Source: Lineus longissimus
Taxonomy: Eukaryota > Nemertea > Pilidiophora > Heteronemertea > Lineidae
Direction: 5' to 3'
Assembly (NCBI RefSeq): GCF_910592395.1
Contig: NC_088308.1
Coordinates: forward strand, 7,331,001-7,395,000
DNA length: 64,000 bases
Shown: positions 23,516 to 35,289 of the stretch, in pieces
Numbering within the stretch: position 1 is the first letter of the stretch
Layout: the number at the start of each line of letters is the position of its first letter
Position numbers and translations under genes: made by a program
The notes under the pieces: generated by a model
Told to the model about the DNA's origin: nothing
Database searches by the model: none
What the model saw: the letters and a program-made list of their open reading frames with translations, nothing else

Positions 23516-26500
23516 ATGGCAGCATTGGCGTGCTATGACAAGGCCGCACTCACACCTTCTGCATATAAGGCGAAGATCATCTCCGTAGCGGCCGGACCTT
23601 TGGTGCTCAAGCGAAAAAATCACAGTTGGCGGCCCGTGAGAGAGAACGCCCCGCTTGAAAAGTTTGGCTACATTCTTGGCGAAAGGATCGGCGAAGGACC
23701 TTACTCTAAGATCCAACTTGCCTACAACCCAAAAGAAGAAGAACACGCGGCCGTTAAGGTTATCACGAAGGATAAGATACCCAGGAAAATATTTGAAAAG
23801 TTTATCAAGAGGGAAATTTATATTATGCAGCAATTTCAACATCCTCATATTGTAAGTACATGTACGTGTAGAGTGGGTAGTCTCAGTGAACGCCTTCGAC
23901 CATTCGTCATTTTTCATTCAACATCGGGGTCAAAATTACATGTAAATGTATATGATCTGATAAGGACTCCCAACTTGCATTTGCAAGAAAAACCGCCTTC
24001 CTTCAGAAGTAGCTTACTTTCATAGTAACAACACTTCCTGCATGATCGCCTCTGATTTATGGTAATGCCTTGATAGAGCAATGTATGCATGAAAGTGTTT
24101 TTTTACTTTAAAAATAAAATGCATTTTCTATTTCAAAGATTGGTGTGAACGAAGTAGTGGAGTCAAAAAACCACATCTACATCGTCATGGAATACGCTCA
24201 AAATGGCGACCTTCTCCAATATGTAAACCAGGCCGGTGTCCTGCCGGAAGCAGAAGCCAGGAGGTTGTTCCGGCAGATCATTGCCGCAGTAAAAGTTTTA
24301 CACGAGGCAAAGGTTGTACACAGAGATATCAAACTAGATAATATTTTACTGGATGAGGATAACAATGTGAAATTAGCAGGTAAATCTATATCATAATACT
24401 ATAAGGCGGCTCGCTAAAGTGCCATTTGGGGGTCGTGTTTCGTCTCGAAATTTTGCGCGTTTGCAGGTGATATGTTATCCTGATGCAACGTCATGTTTAT
24501 TTTCGGAAATTTACTTCAGCGGAGCAGTAATGAGGGATTTTTAATCGGACACGGTCAATTCTCCTTATCACTCACGGAAGCCAAGCCATTGCTGTTCAGT
24601 TATGCAGAGGATTAATGAATCACCTGCACTCCCTGTGGGGTGACTAACACTACCTGTTGAACGGCTGGCTGTAGGGGGATGATTGGAACAGCCTGTACAC
24701 GTGTTGACCTGCTGAACCAAGGTTAATGTTATTTTCAATCCACGATTGTAGGTCACCTGATCTTCGAGATTTCGCGGGAAAGAAATTGTAAACAAACGCA
24801 TGTGTGCAGTTCAAATAAACTGTATTTTGATACTTTTGGTTGCTGGACTTGGGTTTTCCCGCAGTAAGGAGCTGGGGTCAAATTGATGGTCTATCGTATA
24901 TTGGTACTGTATTAGCCAGAGCTAGCCCTTGATTATGAAAGGATTTTCAAATTAAGGTTACAATGGTATGTTTATGTGCTCACCACAGCTTTCAAAACTT
25001 GATGTATCTGAAGAGGCACTCTGAACTTGGCATGGCCTTATCAAGGAGCTGCTCACGGTGCTGAACTTCTAGCTAGCCTGTCGACTAAGTGCCTTGCCCG
25101 AGATCATGCTACATGTAGGAGGAGCACGCATTTTAAAGTTTTAGTAGTGATAGTGCAATTGGTCCGAGCCATTTGGAGGCCGACATGTGAAGGCCTATCT
25201 GGGTTCTCCTTCATCTCCGTATAAAAAGGGGCATATTGCTGACTAAGGAACGAGGTATATTCACATTGCCTCATCATCTCATTCGGACCAATTGATTTAC
25301 TTTTATATGCACGCATACAGCACGCCACAGGGTCCGAGTCTGTGGACAAATGGTTGGTTTAATTTGTCTCTTCGATATTGCTCCTTTGATATTGCATTAT
25401 ATTTTCATTGCAATTCAATCTATTCAAGGTATAGCCCATTTGAACCTGCCTGCGCCACGGGTACAATGCTAGTGTACATGTATATCAAATTGGATAACAC
25501 CTTACTCGATCAGGATAAAAATGTCGAATTGTCCGGTAAAAATATCAAACTAGATAACACCTTACTCGATCAGGATAAAAATGTCAAATTAGCAGGTAAT
25601 CATACATCAAACTAGATAACACTTTACTCGATCAGGGAAAAAATGTCAAATTAGCAGGTAAACTAGATGGCAAAAAATATCTTACTGGATCATGATTCAC
25701 ACAGTGTTAAATTCGCAACATCTTACTGGAACGGCGTTAGAATGTCAAATTAGCAGGTATATTATTCAGACAGGGTACATGTAGTAGGCAGGATGACGTC
25801 CTATTGATCAGCTTGTGATCTCAACTTAATACCCACATGTGCATATTATTTGCTCTAAATAAAATGTATAGTTTTTTCGCAATGCATTTCAAGGACTCGT
25901 TGGTCACATATTGAGCAAAGCGAGAGAAGTCCCTAATGCAAGATCGTCAAATTTGGCAAAAGACAAATCTATCCCGACGTGAACTTGCAAAAACACAAAA
26001 CACTGTACTTTTTTGACGTCGTACAAAATTCTCTTTGTGACAGGGTTTAAATCAATCAAACTATCGACGCATCAAAATCAATGTGACCATTTTTCTTGCT
26101 CACAGATTTCGGCTTTGCCCGCCTCCAATACTCTTACGAGCTCAGCAAGACGTTCTGTGGATCGTACGCGTACGCCGCCCCCGAGATCCTAGACGGTGAA
26201 GACTATGACGGCAAGCTTGCTGACGTGTGGTCTTTGGGTAAGGCGTTTTACTATTTCAACATGTTCATTGAGAGGGAAACACCCAACACCGTATCGTAAA
26301 CTCACGTTTCGCTAAGCTTCTTAGGGTTACACTACTTACACGAAATACACGTCAAAACAATTCGTTCAGTATAATCATATACATGTACTCTCAAAAATGT
26401 TCGCGAAGCCAAAACGTTTGCAACGTCTCATTATAAACTTAGCGGCGGACTAAATTCCGTGCAATAACTGGTATAGAGTAGAACAGTAACACGCCAATAA

Positions 26501-29146
26501 GATGTGTTAAGTTGCTTTGAAAAATGCAACGTTACGTTAAATACATTCCTTGATATGAAGCCTCCTATTCTTTCATAAGGCGTTTGCCTATATGGGATGC
26601 TGCACGGAAGGGTACCATTCCACGAAGAAGACGTCGACATCCTTCGCCAGTCCATGGACGGGGAGATCCATTTCAATGCTGGTGTAACAAAAGGTAAGTG
26701 ACACTCTAAGAAATAAAGGTTTTTGAGCATTCGAAAAATTTTAAATTATTTTTCGGCCAACACAAAGAGGAACTTAATAAACTGATATGCAAAGAACTTC
26801 TGTTTTTCATTACTTGCATTAAACGTCATATCAAGAATTCATAAAGACTAGTCTTTGTGAATTTATAAAGTGGCTATAACAATCTTTTCAAAGAGCGCAT
26901 TCATTTGAGCAAGAGGGAAGAAGCATATATGGAGAAGGTGTAGATATTGCGACACGGGGAGCTGGGCCTCCTATCATAACGCCGCTTATATCGTTTTATC
27001 GACATAGTGTGAGTGGGAAACATTCAAAATTGGCTCTCCTAATCCACTTTTTAATAACCTCATTGTGGTTTTGCACATTTTCTCGAAAAAGATTTAGAAA
27101 AATGGCACTTAACCAAATTCTTGTACTGGCATCTTCAATTTCTCATTTCTCATGTCACCAAGCTAGCCTTTCCGGGTATACCACACAAATAATCCCATAT
27201 ATATACTCTACTTTTAGAATGTTCTGATCTAATCCGCTCGATGTTAAGAGTCGACAGATCACAGAGGGTGAGCCTGGCGGACATCGTAGCTTCCCCGTGG
27301 ATGACCATGCCCCTCGTGACCATACCCGAGGACGACGACCACGACGATGACCTCGACTCCACGTGGAGCATCATCTCTCGGCGTGAACCATCGGAGGCTA
27401 GCGGGAGCGTTAGTAACTCAACGGTTTCCAGCCAAGGTGTCAGGATTGTTGAAGGTAAAGGATCAGTCTGCTGCACCATCTCGGTTTTAAGAGTATTATT
27501 TTAAGCATTGTGGACGACTGGAGGACGATGATTCGCATTACCGTTTATTTCATTCCTGTACCGTTTCAGTCAACTGAAAGGAAGGATTATTATATTAGAT
27601 TGTGTAACATCTGTTGCAGATCCTCATGTACCCGTCGAGCACGGCTACAATAGCGACCAGCGCCACACAGGAAATGCCGCTACGAGTACGACCATAGTCA
27701 CTGATGTGCTGACAGCCGTCGCAATTAATAGCTGCAGGTGAGAAATTAATAAAATGTACACAATGGTACCTCGGGCAGACTTGACCATCAACGTATTGAC
27801 ATTGCGTAGCTTCCAGACAACGCGCGTCAAGTATGGGCGGAGAGGCTATACGGAGGCTACGGAGGCAATCCCGCTAGAAGTTCAGTATGTAGGTAGGCCT
27901 ACCTCGGGAGAGAGGGAACTTGATTTAATCCTTTGAGGAGTTTTGTTGGTGGGCATCCTGAACTTGAGGCCAACACTCGGCACTAACGACCGAGGAGTGT
28001 GAGGGGAGGCGGATATAACTGACTCTGGTTTTCGAGGATGGTTGGTGGGACAGGTAAGAAGGCATTGTCACGCGCTGGTCAATCACATGAGCTCAATTGC
28101 CATGATTTCCTGAAGCCTTGACGATCGAGCCTCCTTTCTATAGTCCTAAGCAAGTTGACAAGGTCTCCGGTCTCTTATCCTATCTCCTGTTCGCCATGTC
28201 GTCCTGAACAGAGTGCACTAATAAAATGACACACATAGATCAAGATCCCCACTTGTCACGCTGTACGCCATCCTGAAATTCACTGCAGACAACTACTTCA
28301 CCCTGAGCGTCTTTTTTTCCGATTTCAGAGAAGTTAAGTCAATGTCCTCGGCGAGAAGCAGCGGTACAGATATTGGTGTCAAAGGAGCTGTCGGGAGGAA
28401 GATCTCCGGGAAACTGCAGCCGATTTCCCAATGCAATGGTAAGATTGTCATTCCGAGGTTGACTGGGTCAGTGAGAACGTATGATAATTGTTGGAATAGC
28501 ATACCAGATTACGTCAACCATTGTCGATTACTCTTTGGAGACGTGCAGAAAATGATTGTGTGGCTTACTTAACCAACAGAGAAGAACATGTTTTCTAATC
28601 GAATGTCCATTGGACGACTTGGATATCCTGGCGAGCAACGATCACCATTCTAATGACTTATGTGTTAACGAAAACGAGCAATTGGCTCTCTTAACAAGCA
28701 GATAATTGCCTCGGTGACTCCCTGACCTACTTTGAGATAGTGTTTCAACTTCCATTTCAGATTTTAACGTGGGGCCCTCTGCAGAAACAGGTCGAAGAAA
28801 CTTGACTGGATTCCGGAGGCGAAGTTTGCTTGCCGACTCTCCGAGGAGAACTTCCACTCCCGAAGGACGTGTTAACCAGTTGATAGAGCAAGGAGCAAGC
28901 CACAAATCTCTCGTCACTGAACTGAATTGCTTGAAGTACACGGGCAGCGGGAGAGTTGCGAAATATCTCGGAGAGGAGCAAAGGAATAGCACGACCGTTC
29001 TTAGAAAGAAGTCTGTACAGCGGATGAGTAGCTTGGAAAGTATCAAGCGATCAGAGGAGGGATTACCCGATGAATCTAGTTTAGTTACCAATTTCCTCAC
29101 AAAATGTATGATTGCAAACTCTCACAGTGATGACGAAATTGATTAA
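23516..29146 (+). CDS. TSSK-like serine/threonine protein kinase
   Basis: Eight exons: 23516-23851, 24139-24379, 26106-26237, 26580-26693, 27218-27454, 27620-27737, 28329-28438, 28761-29146; 445 aa. The kinase domain (about 52-300) has a Gly loop GEGPYS, ATP lysine K81 (AAVKVI), catalytic HRDIKLDN (D175), DFGFA (D193) and the activation segment [14 protein letters not shown], which together with [15 protein letters not shown] resemble testis-specific serine kinases. Pro replaces the common Thr or Ser after GEG. After the domain comes an acidic patch (PEDDDHDDD) and a Ser/Thr-rich, low-complexity tail of about 150 residues, longer than in usual TSSKs. The long frame on the opposite strand (23384-23917) is a shadow. 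Exon 6-8 assignment rests on phase continuity and good splice sites, so the tail is a little less certain than the domain. Confidence 0.85.
25484..25760 (+). repeat. Intronic array of copies of the kinase exon 2 end
   Basis: About five tandem units of roughly 60 bp (starting near 25484, 25541, 25604, 25662, 25719) copy the last 60 bp of exon 2 (24320-24379), which encodes [19 protein letters not shown]. The first three keep readable versions such as [18 protein letters not shown], and three units retain AGCAGGTA, the original donor context. The last two are badly worn. The array sits in the 1.7-kb intron between exons 2 and 3. None has an evident acceptor, so they look like dead duplicates. 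Confidence 0.85.
27779..27895 (+). repeat. Dispersed repeat, copy 1 (kinase intron)
   Basis: This segment matches 39359-39460 over about 110 bp: shared blocks include GTATTGACATTGC, AGCTTCCAGACAAC and AGAAGTTCAGTATGTA (GGAAGTTCAGTATGTA in the other). It lies in the kinase intron between exons 6 and 7. It does not resemble a coding exon and is presumably a short mobile element. Confidence 0.6.
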
Positions 29147-29600
29147 AATTTTTGGAATAATAAGCCGGCGACAAAATGGCCCTCAGAGCATAAACGTAAG
29201 GCTGGCTTTTTCTTTGTTTGGTTTATCATTGTCCACCCCTCCACGCATCCTTCGTTCACCTGCTTACATTCTCCAAGATGACAACCAGCACAAAATAATC
29301 TAGCTGGAGAACTTGGATAACCAAGATGCGCGCATTTGGTCACCACGATACGCATCTTGTCCCCCAGATAAACCGGAATCACGGATGCATTGATCTGCAT
29401 CTGTCCTGGAATGGATGAAGCTGGAAATTTCGTCACTTGATGTTGTTATTCCATCGTTGTAGTCCTGGATGGATGTTGTAGCCAGTGATGCAGAGAATGC
29501 TGGAGTTGCGAGAGAAGTGTTTACACAGGCGGGTCAGGACCATAATGCCTGGACGGATGCGGTGGCACAGTTGACATAGATATGTCGAGTTGTAGACTAG

Positions 29601-29644
29601 GAGTGAGTGAGTGAGTGAGTGAGTGAGTGAGTGAGTGAGTGAGT
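29601..29644. repeat. (GAGT)n microsatellite
   Basis: Eleven uninterrupted GAGT units, beginning after GACTAG and ending before CCTATC. The perfect run suggests it is likely to vary in length between individuals. Confidence 0.95.
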
Positions 29645-30447
29645 CCTATCTAGTAAAAACTACCCACTTGATTGTGCAAGATGAGCAAGTGGACGGCCGC
29701 ATGTATGGAGAAGAAAAAGGCATCTTCCGACCCTGGCTCCCGGATGCGTAAAAACGTTGGTAATTGACTTGACATTACATGTAATCAGCCTGGCTAATAG
29801 CCGTCAATTCTTTGAAAATACATGTAACGAAGTCACTAGTCTCTAGGCAAACTGTTCCACTCCCGCTATTGAAATGGTGAAACTCCCAAAAAATCGGGGT
29901 GGCCAATCCGCGCGATCGTTGTGTCTATGGTCGGAGAAAATTTGAGATCGATAGCAATGATTGTGTTGATAGTACCGTAAAGGCGTAAATCCAGTGTGAA
30001 AGCTATCTTATAAACCCTTCAAGGGAAAGTTCGGGCAAAGGATTCCATTGTTAGATCGTAATCTACATGTAGCCATGCACGAAAATCTACAAACAACAGT
30101 AGTTCTTCAGTTGAAAGAACTTCACTGTTCCATCAGCTCCCCTCCTTCTCCATTCATGCTACTTTCTCCTTACTCTGCGACAACAGTAGTATCCTTTATC
30201 TATAGAGTTGAACCTCCTTTTGCGGACACCTCTGTTAGCAGGACACCCTCGATAATAATGACACTGACTTTGGTCCTGAATTTGTCAATTTAATTCAATT
30301 TGAACTCTGTAGTCAGTGCACCTCTCAGTGGACATTATATAAATATTGCCCGCCACAGAGTGTAACATGCCGAATGTCGTCACGCCGGGAGACATGGCTA
30401 AATAAATGTCGACCGGCTGGAGCGGGCAACATTGCGAATACCACACG

Positions 30448-30470
30448 GTCACGTGACGTCTATCAGCCAA
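30448..30470. promoter_or_regulatory. Palindromic E-box/CRE/CCAAT cluster
   Basis: GTCACGTGAC at 30448-30457 is a perfect CLEAR-type E-box palindrome that overlaps TGACGTC, and AGCCAATCAT follows at about 30465. Such a dense set is typical of a promoter, yet I find no coding start within 1 kb on either strand. It may serve a non-coding transcript, a distant first exon, or be chance. Confidence 0.35.
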
Positions 30471-31366
30471 TCATATTCACGGAATCTCACTTGAGGTATG
30501 AGATCATTAATTGTCATTCCGAGAAAATCCGAGTCCGATCATGACAAGTATAACTAGATGCCACAGCTCTCTAGGGAAATTTGTATTGTAGGATTCTGTC
30601 CGGGAGGTTCTACTCTATATATTTGTAGTATGTCTTAAGTGGTGACAGAGGATCTTCAGTGTCATCATTTTTTCATAACTGTTGCCAGATGGAGTCTGGG
30701 GCTGCAAACAACGCCCTCTTTGGATGATTTTGTGAATACATTTTCAACATTGACGAGTTTATTCTACGACCCTCCTCTCTGGAAATCCTAGCACTGGAAA
30801 TCCGGATTCCGGAAATCCGGGCTACGCCATGTTTTTGTTTAGTACACTGCCTAAATAACAAGAACCAAAGTTTTATTTTATCAGTCGTTTATTTAGAAAT
30901 ACATGTAAATTAAAGATGTCAATTAGTGTATAAAACACAAGGCATTTTTTGGTGTATTGAAAGCTTCTACACCCAGCAAATAAAGCTCATATAATAAAGC
31001 ACGTACATTTCATTTGTGCAAGGTATGAGAAATATTTTGTCCACTATGCATAACGCGTGGGCAGATGAGAACTGAATGATTTCAGACTTTGTTCCAATCT
31101 TGCGGCTGGTTTCGCATGGATCGGACCATCTCTATCAGCTGCAAATAAAACATTTTCATTCGCAGATTGCCAAGTTTGTATCACAGGTTCATCTGATCAT
31201 TTACTCGGTCTAAACCTGCATCAAATGATTATGCAACGTCCTTAAAGCAATGCCTCTGACCCTCAAGATTGGACGCTCAAACCGACGACCACTATCCTTC
31301 AGCTGAATGCTCGTAAGCATAAAGCGTCTAAATAGCGCGGGTTAATTGTCTTTGTGTAAGCATCTT

Positions 31367-33148
31367 TTAGTGGAACATGGCGACGATGGCTGCAACCATC
31401 ATGGCGACGAGGATGAAGGCAACTGCGCCTGCGGAGCTCGTGGTCTGAAAAAGAGGCAAATCATGAGTGTTTGTTAGAAGTGTGTTGATAATTAACAGGA
31501 GCGTAATAACGAATAAGTCAAAATATTACATATTGTATAATACATGTACTTATTCGTCAAGTTTGTTAACTGACATTTTCAACGTTTTGTAATTTGTTGT
31601 CGGGACAGTATGATAATAATATCACTGCAGAAATCTCGAATTCGAATCCCTTTTTCATTCACAGTGGCATGTTCACTGTATTGTTTATTATGATATCAAA
31701 TTACAAAACGTTGAAAATGTGAGTTCTTCTTTAAGCTGTAAAATTGATCACCAAGAAAGGTTTGCAGTATATCAGTCCAACATTCACTGAAATAGCGTAA
31801 TCGACCGACTTCATACCTCCATAGTAGCTGGGATGCATGTAGATACTGACAATATTATGCTACAAATTCCTGTTGAACATTACACAGAGCATCTTATTTG
31901 GATGATGCCAGAAGTCTGGTGGCGAATTGTCAGAATTTCGCATCTTTTACAACACAAGACAGGTTTTACAAGTCAAACCAAATACAAAGCCTGTAAATGT
32001 ATTTCATGGAAGATTTAAGAAAAAAATCCATTATTCCTACGAAGTACGAATGTTCTGTAAATGAACGAAATGAGTATATGAGTGGATGCCTCCATCGACC
32101 TTCGTATTCTTATTCGTGCGACGTTGTTCGAGCGGATTGCGCATCCTGCCCCCTGATGAAAACAGAGAATTTTGAGTTAAGACGTTTTATGACATAGCGG
32201 TACTTACTGTGGCTGCAGTAGAAGCCATGGTAGATGATCCCATCGCCGTTGAAGCTGCGGCTGCGGAGGTTGAAGGAGAAGCGGCGGAGGTTGAAGAAGC
32301 AGCGCCGGTGGTAGAGGTGGTGGCGCAGTAACCTGAAAACAGAAAGAAATACATGTACAGTTCAAAGGTAAGTGGAGACAGTATAAGCTTTTTGATTGTT
32401 GATAATATCAAAAACACGTTACTTTGAAGTAATGTATTTTTGATAGTACCGAAAATGTATAATAGTGGGTCTGGTTTATCAACATTAATCCATCAAAACG
32501 ACATCCAATTTCCACAAAAATTAATTGGTTGAGATTTGACAAAACAATTTTTATGGGTGTGGTTCTGCTCAATTGGCGTTAGCAGCAACGCTGCCGTTAG
32601 TCTTACCGCTGCTATTGTCACGGTAATGTAATTCCCCGAAGGAGATACGTAGAGCTAACGCTAGCGTTTGTCTCTGACGTCGATTTAGCAGCTGGACCTT
32701 GAATAATTTTTTCCCTTTAAATTATTCAATTATTTTGCGAGGGGACACAACCAAGTATGATACCAAATTGATATGTTGAGGTTGAAAGAGTGAACACAAT
32801 CTACTTCATCCTGAGGATATCAGGCGTTAATGTTCGTTTCTCCGATACTGCACACACAGGGCAGGGCCGGGAAGTGAACAATCTCTGAAACTACAATAGC
32901 CTTAATAGTCGGGCTCATTCCTTATCACGATGATAAATTTACGTCACAACAATACACATAAGAACCTCTCTAATAAGCATTGGACTGCCAAGTGGTGTGC
33001 TAAATAAAGACGTGTTTCGACTTCAAAGCTCAGATTGGTTGGATTTCAGCGGGAAACTACTCTAGTGGAAACGGACCTTTGTTGCAAAGAAGTTTTACTT
33101 ACTGTAGTGCGCAAGGCAGAGGAGAGCGAAAGCAATAAGAATCTTCAT
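31367..33148 (-). CDS. Small mucin-like, possibly GPI-anchored surface protein
   Basis: Three exons: 33103-33148, 32208-32332, 31367-31444, phases 1 and 0; 82 aa. The first exon is almost all signal peptide (MKILIAFALLCLAHY). The middle exon encodes a run made nearly only of Ser, Thr and Ala with a few Gly, Pro and Met, a typical dense O-glycosylation field. The last exon gives a TTSSAGA stretch followed by a hydrophobic C-terminus that ends MFH, with no cytoplasmic tail, as in GPI-attachment signals; a simple TM anchor is the alternative. An acceptor one base before the ATG shows a 5' UTR intron, and a consensus donor at 35010 suggests a non-coding first exon from 35011. No homolog recognised. 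Short size keeps confidence moderate, but signal, splice sites and phases all agree. Confidence 0.72.
31573..31720. repeat. Perfect 23-bp inverted repeat (small hairpin element)
   Basis: The arm starting ACATTTTCAACG at 31573-31595 is perfectly inverted at 31698-31720, with about 100 bp between. The interior also shows weak inverted similarity (ATGATAATAATATC and TATTATGATATC). It lies in the last intron of the mini-mucin gene and has the form of a MITE or foldback element. Confidence 0.6.
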
Positions 33149-33282
33149 CCTGAAAGTAGAAAGGGTAATGCTTAAGTTCATCTCGAGCAAGAAGACAAGA
33201 GGACCCCAGAACCAATTAGCAATTTAGAAATCTCTAGCCCTCTCATAACTTGCAGAAAACACACATTGCTTCGAGGATCTAA

Positions 33283-33575
33283 CTATTTTTACCAGGGCCC
33301 GGGGTTTTTGTTTTTTACTTCAGGGAACTACTTTTTTTACCTGGGTCTAAGTGTTTTTACTTCGGTGATCTTAGTTTTTACCTGGGTCTTAGTTTTTTAC
33401 TCTGGGATCTAGTTTTATTACTTTGTGGTCTGGTTTTTTACTTTTGGGATCTAGTTTTTTAGTTTTGGGGTCTAGTTTTTTACTTTGGGGTTTTTACTTT
33501 TTTATTTTGGAGATCTTAGTTTTTTACTTTTCGGGCTCTAGTTTTTTACTGGGGGGTCTTAGGTCTTACTTTTTC
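33283..33575. repeat. T-rich ~21-bp minisatellite
   Basis: About a dozen imperfect copies of a unit like GTTTTTTACTTTGGGGTCTA, with length varying from 18 to 22 bp. It falls within the putative 5' UTR intron of the mini-mucin gene. No coding potential. Confidence 0.8.
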
Positions 33576-34522
33576 ATACACCCAAGAACCTTGGAGTAGA
33601 ACTTCAGTAATGGCAGCCGGGGTGTTGGCAGTCACGGGACGACTTATCAAAAAATCGATATTGAGGTCATAGTACAAATGTAAATAGTTTTGATATCGAA
33701 CAGGACAAATCGTTGATAACTGTATTGATCAGGAGGTCAAAGAATTGAAAAGTAATCACATCTTCAGACGCCAATCAGTAAATCACGGATTAAGAGACCA
33801 ATTATGTCTTGGCAGCGGAATTGTGACATATCAATTTAGGCCTGAACAATGACATCCTTATCTGGTCACTAGGATAAATAAACACGTTAGGGCATTACGG
33901 TATACAAACACAAGGCGAAACGTTTGAAAGACTGCTGCGACACGCCAAGTTCGGAATTTATTAGAATTTGCCGCGCCCGAAATCTGCTTCGTAATTACAA
34001 AACGAATCCCACTCCGACTTAGAGACTGCGTTGCAGCCGTGTAATCTTTCATTTACTTGAGTTGACGAATGTCTTCATATCGATACACCACCTGTATCTG
34101 TAGAATGACTTTTTGAAATTTCTGATAGGACATATTCAGAAAATAACCCAATCTCCCAACGAGAGGACTGCCCCTCACTTGCCTGCTACCGAAACAGACC
34201 GAATGTATGAAAGTATCACTAAGCAACCGTTACCAATGACACGTGTGAGGAAGTAAGACAAAGGGAAGCCTGAACACGACGCCATGACTATTGGACAACT
34301 TGATCTGGCCAACCGATTGTTTTTCCAAATTTAACATGTTGAACGACCATTTGCATAAAATCAAGAATCTATAAAGTCTCAATTAATTCTTGAGAATATC
34401 TAGCATATTTAAATTGAATATTCAGAGCTGGTCTTAGCTCGATGAATCTAGAATATGTTATACAATGTTCATGTAACTACAGTTTCTGTTACATCATGTT
34501 GCTTTTGGTACAGCCAAGGGCT
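33576..34522. other. Non-coding
   Basis: No gene, RNA or clear repeat recognised. This lies in the putative 5' UTR intron of the mini-mucin gene. The minus-strand frame at 33858-34052 shows no supporting features. Confidence 0.4.
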
Positions 34523-34745
34523 AGGTTGGTGACCTTCGGAGACCGAGCCTTTTCTTGCATCGCTCCCAAGCTGTAGAACCGACTCCCAATCAGCTTGCGG
34601 ATGCTGACCAGTACCCCTGTCTTCGCGGATCACTTAAAAACCTATCTTTTTGCTCGATATAATTAATGTAAAGTGTCACTGATCACATAAGTGGCTAATG
34701 GGACTCCAAAACCCCCATTTTGATTTTCAAAATTGATTGATTGAA
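34523..34745 (+). mobile_element. 3' end of a CR1/L2-type non-LTR retrotransposon (decayed)
   Basis: Frame 34523-34666 encodes the C-terminal end of a reverse transcriptase of the CR1/L2/Jockey type: LVTFGDRAF, IAPKL, NRLPISLR and HLKTYLF occur in the right order. The Trp codon expected after APKL is TAG, an internal stop, so the copy is dead. The terminal stop TAA is at 34664-34666, followed by about 80 bp of 3' UTR that ends in ATTGATTGATTGA, the short tandem tail usual for this group. Confidence 0.75.
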
Positions 34746-35289
34746 GAGAACAGTACGTCAAATTTTGATTTATGAACAAGAAATCAAACTCTTACAAAGA
34801 GAAACAAAATTCTCGTGGCCAGCCAGCAACGTATATCGCACTCATAAAACCAGATTAAGCAACGGTTCGGCCAAACGAGACTTCAAATGTAACGAACTAT
34901 TCAGGTTTTCTGAATCGTAGGACATCACGAACAGTGAAATCAACTCGTGAAATATGAAAATTAGCGAAAATCTGCGAAAGAAAAACGAGAACCAACCGTA
35001 GAAATCTTACCTAAGTTTTTGAGATATCGCAGTCAAACGAACTTGGTCCAATCAGGGTGGCGGCTCGAAGTCAAGTGACCGTCTGGTTGGAGAGCCGTGA
35101 TAAGAAATCCAATGACGATTTATTATACAACGCCCTGGTTTCCAAGACAATTATCAGCGTTGCTTGCGTTTTATCAGTGTTTATAGTGGTAAACATGTGA
35201 TACTGCGTCACTACAGAAATACTCAAAAATTATATAATTTACTGCACACTATCAGAATATAATGGTACGTCGTGAAATGGCTAGAAAAT

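Larger units (their letters stand above)
29147..31366. other. Intergenic, kinase 3' side to mini-mucin gene
   Basis: No coding exon recognised. It contains the (GAGT)n microsatellite at 29601-29644, a possible DNA-transposon remnant at 30206-30330 with repeated GCGGACACCTCT-type blocks, and a promoter-like cluster near 30448-30470. The 3' UTR of the mini-mucin gene must extend left from 31366; a TTTATT near 30874-30900 is a candidate poly(A) signal. Confidence 0.45.

Noticed and set aside
23384-23917. 177-aa minus-strand frame
   Set aside because: It is the antisense shadow of kinase exon 1, has no domain features and no splice context.
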